NCBI GenBank assembly: GCA_035565675.1
Contig: DATMSA010000009.1
Location: forward strand, 1 to 29,687
Direction of reading: 5' to 3'
Length of the DNA: 29,687 nucleotides
Origin: Capillimicrobium sp035565675
GTDB lineage: Bacteria; Actinomycetota; Thermoleophilia; Solirubrobacterales; Solirubrobacteraceae
Shown: one piece after another, positions 1-7,972 of the stretch
How the letters are laid out: each line of letters starts with the position of its first letter
Numbering within the stretch: the first letter of the stretch is position 1
The notes under the pieces: model-generated
Databases searched by the model: none
What the model saw: the letters and a program-made list of their open reading frames with translations, nothing else
What the model was told of the DNA's origin: nothing
Translations under genes and position numbers: made by a program

Positions 1-2061
1 CGCGTCGCGGCGCACGCTCACCCGGAACGCGTACCGCTGCGTGCGCACAGTCCGCTCGAAGCGGTATCGCGTCGCGAACCGGCCGCGACCGTCCAGGGAC
101 ACCGTTCGCACGGCGCGCCACGACCGCCCGACCCGCACCTCGAGCCGGCCCGTCTTGCGCGAGCCGGCCGGCGCGCCGGTCACGGCGCCGCGGAACCGCA
201 CCGCCTCGCCGTTGCGCACGTACGTCCGGCTCGCCGTCAGCGACACCGGCGCCGCGACCTCGACGGTCGTCGACACGGTGCGGTCGTAGCCGCGGTCGCT
301 GAGGTGCACGCGATAGCCGAACGTCACGATCCGCGACGGTCCCGGCGGCAGCACGAACCGGAAGCGGCCGGCCGCGTCGGTCCGCACGGCACCGGCGATC
401 TCGCCCTCCGCGCCGCGGACGTGGCGGTGGACGATCACGTCGACCTGCGCGTCGCCGATCGGCTCGCCGGCGGCGTTCTCCAGCACGCCCGCCAGCTCGC
501 GCCGCTGGCCCAGGACGATCCGGGCCGCTCCGCTCCCGGCCATCCGCAGCCGCGCCCCCGCGCCCGCGTTCACGCCGTTCAGGGCGCTCACCGACACGGC
601 CCGCGCCGGCTGCGGCGGCACGGGCAGGCGCCGGACCTGGTCGCGGGAGAGCGCACCGCCGCCGCCTCCGCCGCCCCCGCCGGTCTCCGTGCGCACCGGG
701 GCGTCGCGCACGCCGCCCGCCCCGCCCGCGCCGCCGGGGCTCGGCATCGTCCCGTCGCCGAGCGTCACCTGCGCGCTCACCGGCGACGCGACCGTGGTCT
801 CGCCCCCGTCGGTCGTCGCCGTGAGGAGCACGCGCACCGTCGCGCCCGCGAGCTCGGAGCCGACCGCGAGCGTGTCGCCGGTCGCGCCGGGGATGTCCGT
901 GCACCCGCCGCCGCCGGCCGAGCAGCGCTGCCAGCGCGCGCTCCACGTCACGCCGTCGACGTCGGCCCACGTCCCGCGCTCGTACGCCAGCGTCGCCCCG
1001 ACCCGCGCCGTCCCGGTCACCTGCGGCGCGGCCGAGTTCGACGGCGGTCGCTTCACGCACTCGCCCGCGTCGCCGGTCGTCCCGTTCGGGCACGGCGTCC
1101 CCGGATCGGCGAGCGCGCCGCCCGGGGCGTTCACCCGCAGCGTCACTCCGGAGACGACCACGGTCTCGCGGCCCGACGCGTCCTCGACGACCAGCTGCGC
1201 GCCCGCGTGGACGCCGTCGCCCAGGTCGCGCAGGTCGAAGGCCGGCGCGTACGTCGTGCTCGCCGTGCGGCACGGCACCAACGACGTCGCGCTGGCCGCG
1301 AACTCGTGGTCGACGCCGATGCCGGGCCGGATGTCGCGGCAGGTCGGGCTGTCGGGGTCGGCGAGCGCGTTCGCGGACGTGCCGCCCGCGCGCAGGACGA
1401 ACCGGTACACGCCCGAGCCGGTGTCCGAAGCGACCACGCGGGCGCTCGCGCTCTCGCCGGTCAGCCAGCCGCCGGCCAGCAGCGCGCCGCCGTCGCCGTC
1501 GAGCCCACCGGACGGCGCCGTGGCGTCGGCGACGATCAGCTCGATCCGGCGCGCGATCCAGTAGCCGCCCCCGGTGCACCGCGGCGACGGGTCGAAGCCG
1601 CCGACCGTCGACGCGCACCGCACCGCGATCGACAGGCCCGGCGCCGCCCCGGCCAGGACCGGCCCGTCGTCGGCGTCGCCGCCGTACCCGCCGCCCCAGC
1701 TCCCCCGGTTCTCCCAGGTGGTCTGGATCTGCGGCTGGGCCAGCGCCCACGACACCGGCGCGCCGAGGTACCGGTCGACCCACGCCGAGGAGAACGACAG
1801 GTTCGGCGGGGCGGCGAGCACCGTCCGCTGCTCGTGCCCGAGCCCGGCGTCGGCCGGGAGCTGCACGCCGAACGCGCCCCCGGCGCGCGTGCCGTGGTTG
1901 AGCCCTCCGTGGATGCCGACGTCCTGCCACGGCCCGGCCGGCGCCGGCGCGCCCGACGGCAGCGTGCCGAGGTACTGGAGGTACTGGCCCGCCCCGAGCG
2001 CCGGCGGGGCGAGCACGAGGCCGCAGGCGGCGCCCGCGGCGACCAGCGCGAGGCGCCTCAT
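1..2061 (-). CDS. Secreted modular protein with Ig-like and carboxypeptidase-regulatory-like domains (3' end outside window)
   Basis: The frame is open from ATG at 2061 to the window edge: 687 residues with no stop. Comparison with its upstream paralogue suggests only about 20 residues are missing. Residues 1-24 look like a Sec signal peptide (MRRL, a hydrophobic core, then ALGAG). Residues 25-310 form an N-terminal region shared with the paralogue, ending in DLGDGVHAGAQLVVEDASG. Residues 346-434 form an extra Ig-like module of the VGATL…GTW…RC…C type that the paralogue lacks. A Gly-rich linker (461-469) follows, then two beta-sandwich modules (about 498-604 and 605 onward, the second with NGEAVRFRGAVTGAPAGSRK). 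The ATG overlaps the paralogue's TGA as ATGA, so translation is probably coupled. It is likely extracellular or wall-associated. No enzymatic motif is visible and the function is unknown. Confidence 0.85.
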   Translation of the reverse strand, partial: MRRLALVAAGAACGLVLAPPALGAGQYLQYLGTLPSGAPAPAGPWQDVGIHGGLNHGTRAGGAFGVQLPADAGLGHEQRTVLAAPPNLSFSSAWVDRYLGAPVSWALAQPQIQTTWENRGSWGGGYGGDADDGPVLAGAAPGLSIAVRCASTVGGFDPSPRCTGGGYWIARRIELIVADATAPSGGLDGDGGALLAGGWLTGESASARVVASDTGSGVYRFVLRAGGTSANALADPDSPTCRDIRPGIGVDHEFAASATSLVPCRTASTTYAPAFDLRDLGDGVHAGAQLVVEDASGRETVVVSGVTLRVNAPGGALADPGTPCPNGTTGDAGECVKRPPSNSAAPQVTGTARVGATLAYERGTWADVDGVTWSARWQRCSAGGGGCTDIPGATGDTLAVGSELAGATVRVLLTATTDGGETTVASPVSAQVTLGDGTMPSPGGAGGAGGVRDAPVRTETGGGGGGGGGALSRDQVRRLPVPPQPARAVSVSALNGVNAGAGARLRMAGSGAARIVLGQRRELAGVLENAAGEPIGDAQVDVIVHRHVRGAEGEIAGAVRTDAAGRFRFVLPPGPSRIVTFGYRVHLSDRGYDRTVSTTVEVAAPVSLTASRTYVRNGEAVRFRGAVTGAPAGSRKTGRLEVRVGRSWRAVRTVSLDGRGRFATRYRFERTVRTQRYAFRVSVRRDA

Positions 2062-3872
2062 GGCCGCACCTCCACGGCGACGGTCGCGGAGGCGCCCGTC
2101 TCGTACGGCCAGCCGGCGTCGGTGCGCACGACCGCGCGGAACGGGTACCGCGTGGGCCGGACCGTGCGCGTGAACCGGTAGCGGTAGGTGAAGCGCCCGT
2201 GTCGCAGCCGGGTGGTCCCGAACGTCAGCCATCGCCCCTCCTGGAAGACCTGCATCTCGACGACCTTCCGCGAGCCCGCCGGCGCGCCCGCGACCCGACC
2301 GCGGAAGCGCATCGCCTCGCCGTTGCGCAGCGCCCGGGGGATCGCGCGCAGGCGCACGGCGCTGCGCACCGCCACCTCGAGCTCGGCGGTGTCGGCGTGG
2401 TCGGTATCGCCCGCGAACGCGCGGTAGGCGAAGCGCACGGTCCGTGACGGGCCCGGCGCGAGCGTCGCGCGGAACGTCCCGTCCTCGCCGGTGACCACCC
2501 CGGGCAGCGCCGTCCAGCCGCCGCCGCGCGCCAGCGCCGTCAGCTCGACCCGGGCACCGGCGATCGGCGTGCCGCCGCGGCCCGTCAGCCGGCCGCTCAC
2601 CGTCACGGGCCGCCCGTAGGGAACGACGACGCGCCGGCCCGACGCGTCGCCGGCCCGCACCGACAGCGACGCGGCGGTGGTGGCGTTCTCGCCGTTCGCG
2701 CGCGGGCCGTCGGGGACCGCTCGCGCCACCGGCTCCGGCGCGGGAGCGGGCGCCGCGCCCCCGCCGCCGGACGCCTCGCGCACCGGCGCGGGCACGACGC
2801 CGCCCGCGCCGCCGGCCCCGCCGCCGCCACCGCCGCCCCCACCGGCGACGGCCTGGCAGGTGCCCGCGACGTCGTAGGTCCCGCCGGCGCACGGCGCGCC
2901 GGGGTCGCCGAGCGCGCCGCCGGGCGTGTTGATGCGCACCGTGCGGTTGGTCAGCACCGTGCGCTCGTTGCCGCCGGCGTCCTCGATGCCGGCCGACACG
3001 AGGTGGACGCCGTCGCCGAGCGCGGTCAGGTCGAACGTCGGCGTGTACGTCGTCGACGCGGTCGCGCACGGCACGAGCGTGAGCGCCGACGGCACGAAGT
3101 CGTAGGGGGAGGCGTTCGTCGGCCGCGCGTCGCGGCAGCGCGTCGCCGCCGGGTCCACGAGCGCGTGGAACGTCTGGCCGGCGGTGCGCAGGAACGCGCG
3201 ATACACGCCGGAGCCCAGATCGGACGCGGTGACGGTGACCGAGGCGGTCGGCGCCGTCTGCCAGGCCCCGTCCAGCAGCGGTCCCGTGATCGTGCCGGTC
3301 ACCGCGGGCGCGTCGTCGTCGTGCAGCACGAGCTCCGCGCGCTCGATCCAGAAGCCGCCCCCGCTGCCGCAGGTTCCCGTGACCTCGTCGAACCGCACGC
3401 ACGCCAGCCGGATCGACAGCGCGCCGGGGTTCGTCGCGGTGCTCGTCCCGTCGGCGACGTCGCCGCCGTACCCGCCGTACGGGCCGGGCGCGTAGGGCCA
3501 GCCGCGGTTGACCCAGGTCGTCTGCGCCTGCGGCTGCGAGTGGTTGCCCGAGACCGGGAGGTTCGCGCGCCAGGCGACGGTCGCGGAGCGGAACGTCAGG
3601 TGCGCCGGCGGCGAGAGGGTGGCCGTCTGCGACCAGCCCTCCCCGACGTTGCCCATCGTCACGCCGTAGGCGCCGGTCCCGCCCGGCGCGTTGCTCGTCA
3701 GGCCGACCCATGGCCCGACCGTCGCCGGTGAGCCGTCCGGGAGCGCGCCGGAGTGCACGGTCAGGTCGCCCACGGCCGCTGCGGCGGACGCGGGCGTCAG
3801 CGCGAGCGCGGCGGCGAGGGCGGCGCCGGCGCACGTGAGGCGGCGCCGCCGGCGAGCGGTTGCTTCGGTCAT
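2058..3872 (-). CDS. Secreted modular protein, paralogue of the downstream gene
   Basis: 604 residues. The start is supported by AGAGGAG at 3879-3885, six bases before the ATG. The N-terminus has an Arg-rich n-region (RRRRR), a hydrophobic core and an ASAAAA cleavage region near residue 33, so it is exported. Residues 36-315 match the N-terminal region of the next gene and carry Cys pairs. A Gly-rich linker (343-352) and a Pro/Ala-rich stretch (about 359-390) act as spacers. Residues about 402-500 look like a carboxypeptidase regulatory-like module (GTPIAGARVELTA…GEDGTFRATLAPGPS). Residues 505-604 are the same C-terminal beta module as in the paralogue (FRGRVAGAPAGSRK…TRYPFRAVVRTDAGWPYETG). 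The TGA overlaps the ATG of the downstream paralogue. It is probably a surface or secreted structural or binding protein. The molecular role is not recognised. Confidence 0.88.
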   Translation of the reverse strand: MTEATARRRRRLTCAGAALAAALALTPASAAAAVGDLTVHSGALPDGSPATVGPWVGLTSNAPGGTGAYGVTMGNVGEGWSQTATLSPPAHLTFRSATVAWRANLPVSGNHSQPQAQTTWVNRGWPYAPGPYGGYGGDVADGTSTATNPGALSIRLACVRFDEVTGTCGSGGGFWIERAELVLHDDDAPAVTGTITGPLLDGAWQTAPTASVTVTASDLGSGVYRAFLRTAGQTFHALVDPAATRCRDARPTNASPYDFVPSALTLVPCATASTTYTPTFDLTALGDGVHLVSAGIEDAGGNERTVLTNRTVRINTPGGALGDPGAPCAGGTYDVAGTCQAVAGGGGGGGGGAGGAGGVVPAPVREASGGGGAAPAPAPEPVARAVPDGPRANGENATTAASLSVRAGDASGRRVVVPYGRPVTVSGRLTGRGGTPIAGARVELTALARGGGWTALPGVVTGEDGTFRATLAPGPSRTVRFAYRAFAGDTDHADTAELEVAVRSAVRLRAIPRALRNGEAMRFRGRVAGAPAGSRKVVEMQVFQEGRWLTFGTTRLRHGRFTYRYRFTRTVRPTRYPFRAVVRTDAGWPYETGASATVAVEVRP

Positions 3873-3967
3873 GTGGGGCTCCTCTGGGTCGAACCGGCCG
3901 TTCCTGCCCTGGCCGAGGCGGGCGGCGGGGAGGATTCGCCCCCGTCCGCATGCAGAGGATCAGTTGA

Positions 3968-3997
3968 GCAATACCTGGCCGTTGAGCGTTAGGCCAA
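3968..3997 (-). promoter_or_regulatory. Possible promoter for the secreted-protein pair
   Basis: On the minus strand TTGGCC (3997-3992) is followed after 18 bases by TATTGC (3973-3968). This is a weak sigma-70-like match, about 95 bases upstream of the ATG at 3872. It is the best candidate I see in the 163-base gap, but it is a pattern match only. Confidence 0.28.
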
Positions 3998-4007
3998 GCC
4001 CGTTCGA

Positions 4008-4023
4008 TCGGACGGATGTCCGA
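4008..4023 (-). terminator. Candidate hairpin after the glycosyltransferase-deacetylase gene
   Basis: TCGGAC-GGAT-GTCCGA is a perfect 6-bp stem with a 4-nt loop, starting 12 bases past the stop of the gene ending at 4036. No T-tract follows on the minus strand, so an intrinsic terminator is possible but not proven. Confidence 0.35.
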
Positions 4024-4035
4024 GGCCGATCTGCG

Positions 4036-5877
4036 CTATTTGCGAAGAATCTCCTGCGCGAAGACGGCGTCCGGCCGGTCCTGTGCGACGGCCCGCGTCA
4101 GCGCGAACCGCTCGATGCCCGGCTCGATCGCGCCCGGCGCGTTCACCACCGCCACGGTGAACCCCGCCCGCGCGGCCATCGCCTGCGTCGTCGCGTCGAG
4201 GTCGCGCCCGGGCACGCCGTACGGGTAGGAGAACGCGGTCGGCGTCGTGCCCAGCCAGCCGGCCAGGTCGTCGCGTGAGCGCTCCATCTCGGCGAGCTGC
4301 TGCTCGGGCGGGAACCAGCGCAGCGACAGGTGGTCGCGGCCGTGGGCGCCGATCGTCACGTGCTGCGCCAGCTCGCGGAGCTCGGCGAGGGTGAGCGGGC
4401 GCGGGTCCTCGCCGTCGGGCGCCTGCGCCCACGCGCGCACCTGCGCGAGCGCGGCCTGAATGCGCGCCCGCGACTGCACCTGCAGCCACGCGTGCAGGCC
4501 GCGCATGGCGACGGCGCGCTGGGCGGCGTCGCGGGCGGGCCACGTGCGCACGTCGCCGCCGAGGTCGACGGTGAGCGGGCCGGCGGCGCGCGCGGTGTGC
4601 AGCAGGCGCGCCAGCTCGTCCCACCAGAACGCGCGGCCCTCCTCGACGTGGCCGGTGGAGATGAAGACGGTCACCGGCACGCCGATGCCGCGCAGCGCCG
4701 GCAGGTTGTCGGCGTACCCGTCGTCGAAGGTGATCGCGACCGCGCCGTCGGGGACGTCGCCGGACGCGATCTGCTCGAGCGGCACGATCCGCGACCGCAG
4801 GGCCTCGATCTGGGCGGCGAAGTTCGCGGGCGACACGGCCAGCCTCAGCGGGTCGTGCCCGGGCTCGGCGACGCGGTGGTAGAGCAGCACCACCGCTCGC
4901 GGGCCCTCGTCGCGGCGCAGCGACGGCACGCGTGGCAGCGCGGGCAGCGCGTCGGGCACCGACGGGCGGAACGGGGTGGACGGGGCGGCCGGCTGCAGGC
5001 CGCGGTGGGCGATGACCGGCGCGGCCAGCGCGCCCGCGTTCTCGGCCGCGCGCGCGGCCCGCTCGCTGGCGGTGGCCACGTCGCCCTGCACGAGCGCGAG
5101 GCCCGCGCCCGCCGCGCTGCTCGCGGCCGCCTTCAGCGCCGCGCCGACGTCGCGCGGCGTGCCGGCGAGCTGCGCGCGCCCGCCGTAGCGCGCGCGGCGG
5201 GCGACGATCTCGCGCCGGCGCAGCGCGGCGACCCGGACGATCCGCTCGACGCCCAGCTCGGGCCGGTACTCGGCGCTCCAGCCGGCGGCGCCCAGCTCGC
5301 GCTGGGCGTGGTGCTCCTCGGCGAACCAGTCGCGCTGGCTGTCGCGCGCCGGCCAGAAGCCGCCGATCGCGCGCAGGGCCGCCGTGCGGAAGGCGACGTT
5401 GCCGCCGCGCAGCGTGCGCTCGCTCGGGTCCAGCTCCAGCGGGCGCGGGCCGTAGTCGAGCGGGGCGAGCGCGCCCAGCAGGCCGTCCGCCAGCCAGCGG
5501 GGGCGCGGGCCGTCGAAGCGCAGCGCGATCGGCCCGCCGATCGTGGCGCGGTCGTCGGGCGCCGCCTCCCAGGCGGCGGCGAGCGCGTCGCGCCAGCCGC
5601 GCGGCGGGGCGACGTCGTCGTCGAGGTAGGCGAGCACGTCGGCGCCGCTCGCGGCGAGCGCCGCGTTGCGCGCCTGCGCGATGCCGGCCGCCGCCTCGAC
5701 CACCCGCGCGTCGGGCGCCTCGCGGGCCACGAGCTGGCGCAGCGCGACGCGCTCGGACGCGGTGAGCCCGGCGGCCGCGACGATCGGATCGGGCACGATC
5801 CGGCCGACCGCCTCCAGCGCCTCGGGGAGCGCCGGCGAGAGGCGATCGAGGCAGACGGCGACGTCGATCCGGGGCAC
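4036..5877 (-). CDS. Fusion of GT2-like glycosyltransferase and CE4 polysaccharide deacetylase
   Basis: 613 residues from GTG at 5877; no ATG lies upstream in frame before the MarR stop. Residues 1-250 resemble a GT-A (GT2) fold: IAQARNAALAASGADVLAYLDDDV with DDD at 86-88, and LRGGNVAFRTAALRAIGGF around 157-173. After a linker, residues about 328-613 are a NodB/CE4 deacetylase: AITFDDG (D385, D386), the metal-binding pair in AHGRDH (H512, H516) and SYPYG (550-554). I see no signal peptide or membrane helix, so it is probably cytoplasmic, acting on nucleotide- or lipid-linked sugars. It follows the MarR gene by 11 bases and may be co-transcribed. The better-known bifunctional proteins have CE4 first and GT2 second; this order is the reverse. 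Confidence 0.88.
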   Translation of the reverse strand: MPRIDVAVCLDRLSPALPEALEAVGRIVPDPIVAAAGLTASERVALRQLVAREAPDARVVEAAAGIAQARNAALAASGADVLAYLDDDVAPPRGWRDALAAAWEAAPDDRATIGGPIALRFDGPRPRWLADGLLGALAPLDYGPRPLELDPSERTLRGGNVAFRTAALRAIGGFWPARDSQRDWFAEEHHAQRELGAAGWSAEYRPELGVERIVRVAALRRREIVARRARYGGRAQLAGTPRDVGAALKAAASSAAGAGLALVQGDVATASERAARAAENAGALAAPVIAHRGLQPAAPSTPFRPSVPDALPALPRVPSLRRDEGPRAVVLLYHRVAEPGHDPLRLAVSPANFAAQIEALRSRIVPLEQIASGDVPDGAVAITFDDGYADNLPALRGIGVPVTVFISTGHVEEGRAFWWDELARLLHTARAAGPLTVDLGGDVRTWPARDAAQRAVAMRGLHAWLQVQSRARIQAALAQVRAWAQAPDGEDPRPLTLAELRELAQHVTIGAHGRDHLSLRWFPPEQQLAEMERSRDDLAGWLGTTPTAFSYPYGVPGRDLDATTQAMAARAGFTVAVVNAPGAIEPGIERFALTRAVAQDRPDAVFAQEILRK

Positions 5878-5888
5878 GGCCCGGAACG

Positions 5889-6401
5889 CTACGCGCTCTG
5901 CGCGGCGACGCCCTCCGTCGCGCCGGTCAGCCCCAGCCCGCGCGCCAGCAGCGCGCGCAGCTCGTCGAGCTCGTCGGCGTCGAGGCCGGGAAGCAGCGCC
6001 GCGACCGCCTCGTCGGCGAGCTGGTGGGCGCGGCGCAGCGTGCGGCGGCCCGCGGCCGTCAGCGTGACGCGCGAGCGCCGCCGGTCCTGCGGGTCGCGGG
6101 TGCGCTCGACCAGCCCGCGCGCCTCGAGGTCGTCGATGGCGGAGACGACGAGCGCCGGGGCCTTGCCCAGGAGGCGGGCGATCTCCTGCTGGGAGCCGGG
6201 GTCGTCGCTCTCGATGATCGACAGGATCGAGTAGCCGCGGCCGTCGAGATCGACCGGCGCCAGGTGCGCGTCGGCCGACGCCACCAGCGCGCTGCCGGCG
6301 TGGACGAGCAGCAGCGCGAGGCGATTCGCCGCGCCGCTGGAGACGCAGGCCTCGGCCACGGGTTCCATGCCGGCCATCATATCTCCGAACGAATCGTTCA
6401 C
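5889..6401 (-). CDS. MarR-family transcriptional regulator
   Basis: 170 residues from GTG at 6401. A winged-helix core is visible: SQQEIARLLGKAPALVVSAIDDLEARGLVERTRDPQDRRRSRVTLTAAGRRTL, with the MarR wing signature DPQDRRRSRVTLT. A single Cys near the N-terminus (residue 20) could be a redox sensor, but that is speculative. The gene diverges from an MFS exporter, the classic layout for a repressor controlling an efflux pump. GTG 6401 is chosen because TATCAT lies 7 bases upstream, fitting a leaderless start. The alternative is ATG 6377, preceded by GGAG with a 5-base spacing. The glycosyltransferase-deacetylase gene follows after 11 bases. Confidence 0.9.
   Translation of the reverse strand: MNDSFGDMMAGMEPVAEACVSSGAANRLALLLVHAGSALVASADAHLAPVDLDGRGYSILSIIESDDPGSQQEIARLLGKAPALVVSAIDDLEARGLVERTRDPQDRRRSRVTLTAAGRRTLRRAHQLADEAVAALLPGLDADELDELRALLARGLGLTGATEGVAAQSA
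6387..6399. promoter_or_regulatory. Palindromic candidate MarR operator 1
   Basis: GAACGA-A-TCGTTC is a perfect 6-bp inverted repeat with a 1-bp centre, lying over the possible GTG start and first codons of the MarR gene. The half GAATCGTTC recurs in related form twice more in the same intergenic region. MarR dimers commonly bind such palindromes, so autoregulation is inferred. Confidence 0.5.
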
Positions 6402-6404
6402 GAG

Positions 6405-6433
6405 TTGAATGATACAGCAAGTGCTGGTACTGT
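6405..6433 (+). promoter_or_regulatory. Candidate promoter of the MFS gene
   Basis: TTGAAT (6405-6410), a 17-base spacer and TACTGT (6428-6433) make a fair sigma-70-type promoter facing the MFS gene. On the other strand TATCAT (6414-6409) could be the -10 of the MarR gene, so the two divergent promoters overlap. Confidence 0.45.
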
Positions 6434-6437
6434 TGTC

Positions 6438-6462
6438 GAATCATTCTGCGATCGAACGATTC
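6438..6462. promoter_or_regulatory. Candidate MarR operator 2 (inverted repeat)
   Basis: GAATCATTC, 7 bases, then GAACGATTC is an inverted repeat with one mismatch, just downstream of the predicted -10 of the MFS promoter. Its left arm also pairs with GAATGAT at 6407-6413 (ATCATTC at 6440-6446). Binding here would block transcription of the exporter. Confidence 0.48.
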
Positions 6463-6477
6463 AGGGAGCGATCCTTC

Positions 6478-7902
6478 ATGAGACACAACCGCTGGGCGAC
6501 CCTCACCGTCCTGGCGCTCGCGCAGTTCATGGTCGTCCTCGACGTGACGATCGTGAACGTCGCGCTGCCCGACATCCAGCGCGACCTCGGGTTCGCGCCC
6601 GACGACCTGCAGTGGGTGATCAGCGCGTACACGCTGCTGTTCGGCGGCTTCCTGCTGCTCGGCGGCCGCGCCGGCGACCTGCTCGGGCGGCGGCGCGTGT
6701 TCATGGCCGGCCTGGCGCTGTTCGGCGCCGCCTCGCTGACGGCCGCGTTCGCGACCTCGCCCGAGATGCTCGTCGCCGCCCGTGCCGCGCAGGGCCTCGG
6801 CGGCGCCCTCCTGTCCCCCGTGGCGCTGTCGATCCTGATGGTCACATTCGCGCACGGGCGCGAGCGCAACCTGGCGATGGGCGTGTGGGGCGGGCTGGCC
6901 GCCCTGGGCGGGACGCTCGGCGTGATCCTGGGCGGCGTGCTCGTCGACGGGCTCGGCTGGGAGTCGATCTTCTGGATCAACGTGCCGGTCGCGATCGCGC
7001 TCGTGGCGATCGCCCCGCTGATCGTGCGCGAGAGCCGCGCCGACGGGGCCGTGCGCTCCTTCGACGTCGCCGGCGCGCTGCTGGGCACGGGCGGCCTGCT
7101 GGCGCTGGTCTGGGGCGTCATCCGGGCCGAGCCGCTGGGCTGGGGCGCGGCGGAGGTCGTCGCCGCGCTGGCCGGCGGCGTGGCGCTGCTGGGCGCGTTC
7201 CTGGCGATCGAGTCGCGCGCGGCCGCGCCGCTGGTGCCGCTGCGCTTGTTCGCCTCCCGCGGGATGCGCATCTCCAGCACCGCGCTCGCGCTCAACGGCG
7301 GCGCGTTCCTGGCGATGTTCTTCCTGACGGCGATCTTCCTCCAGCAGGTCCGCGGCGACTCGGCCCTGCAGGCCGGGCTGCACTTCCTGCCGATGGGCGT
7401 CGCGGCCGTGGCCGGCGCGACCGTCGCGTCGAACCTCGTCACGCGCATCGGGACGCGGCCGGTGCACTTCGCGGGCGCGCTCGTGAGCGTCACCGGGCTG
7501 CTGCTGCTGTCGCGGGCCGGGGCCGGCGGGACGTACGCGGCGGAGATCCTCCCCGGGATCGTGCTGTTCGGCGCCGGGATCATGGGCATCGCGGTGGCCA
7601 ACCAGATCGCGGCGGTCGCCGAGGTCCGGCCCGAGGAGGCCGGCGCGGCCTCCGGGGTCGTCACCGCGGCCTACCAGGTCGGCGGGGCGCTGGGCCTGGC
7701 GATCGTCACGACGCTGTCGACCGCGCACGCCGAGAGCGCGCTCGCCGGCGGCGCCGACCCCGTGGCCGCGCTCGTCGACGGCTTCGAGCGCGGGATGCTC
7801 GTCGCCGCGGTGCTGGCGGCGATCAACGTGGCGGTCGGCTTCGTCGCGCCGCGGATCGCCCCCACGGCCGAGCAGCTCGCCGAGGCCCAGGCGACGGCGT
7901 GA
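6478..7902 (+). CDS. MFS drug-resistance exporter, DHA2 (EmrB/QacA) family, 14 TM
   Basis: 474 residues. ATG 6478 is preferred over the upstream in-frame ATG at 6409 because AGGGAG lies at 6463-6468 and the hydrophobic fold starts right after it. Family motifs are present: LDVTIVNVALP (21-31, motif D1), GGRAGDLLGRRR (62-73, motif A) and GGTLGVILGGVLVD (motif C, with Val where Pro is usual). Alternating hydrophobic segments fit 14 helices. It sits in the cytoplasmic membrane and probably exports hydrophobic drugs or metabolites by proton antiport. The substrate cannot be read from sequence. The divergent MarR gene and shared operators suggest it is repressed until a ligand releases MarR. Confidence 0.92.
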   Translation: MRHNRWATLTVLALAQFMVVLDVTIVNVALPDIQRDLGFAPDDLQWVISAYTLLFGGFLLLGGRAGDLLGRRRVFMAGLALFGAASLTAAFATSPEMLVAARAAQGLGGALLSPVALSILMVTFAHGRERNLAMGVWGGLAALGGTLGVILGGVLVDGLGWESIFWINVPVAIALVAIAPLIVRESRADGAVRSFDVAGALLGTGGLLALVWGVIRAEPLGWGAAEVVAALAGGVALLGAFLAIESRAAAPLVPLRLFASRGMRISSTALALNGGAFLAMFFLTAIFLQQVRGDSALQAGLHFLPMGVAAVAGATVASNLVTRIGTRPVHFAGALVSVTGLLLLSRAGAGGTYAAEILPGIVLFGAGIMGIAVANQIAAVAEVRPEEAGAASGVVTAAYQVGGALGLAIVTTLSTAHAESALAGGADPVAALVDGFERGMLVAAVLAAINVAVGFVAPRIAPTAEQLAEAQATA

Positions 7903-7960
7903 CCGGAGCGGCGCCTGACCACTCGAGGGACCTGGCGCGATGGCGTTCTCCTGATCCGGC

Positions 7961-7966
7961 TAGCGT
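7961..7966 (+). promoter_or_regulatory. Candidate -10 element giving a leaderless start
   Basis: TAGCGT ends six bases before the ATG at 7973, which would place transcription start at or next to the start codon. No clear -35 is visible. No Shine-Dalgarno sequence precedes this gene. Confidence 0.45.
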
Positions 7967-7972
7967 CGCGCC

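Noticed and set aside
304..2181. Long plus-strand open frame opposite the secreted-protein genes, and similar long antisense frames elsewhere (for example 4330-6234 plus, 6441-7664 minus, 12461-14269 minus)
   Set aside because: They are Arg/Ala/Gly-rich with no domain signatures and lie opposite well-supported genes. Such shadow frames are expected at this GC content.
2810..2855. CCG/CCGCCA-rich simple repeat
   Set aside because: It encodes the poly-Gly linker of the secreted protein on the minus strand; low-complexity coding sequence explains it.
6409..6477. Upstream ATG (6409) as the MFS start
   Set aside because: It would add a polar 23-residue extension covering the predicted -10 and operators. 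ATG 6478 has a good ribosome-binding site and begins at the conserved N-terminus.
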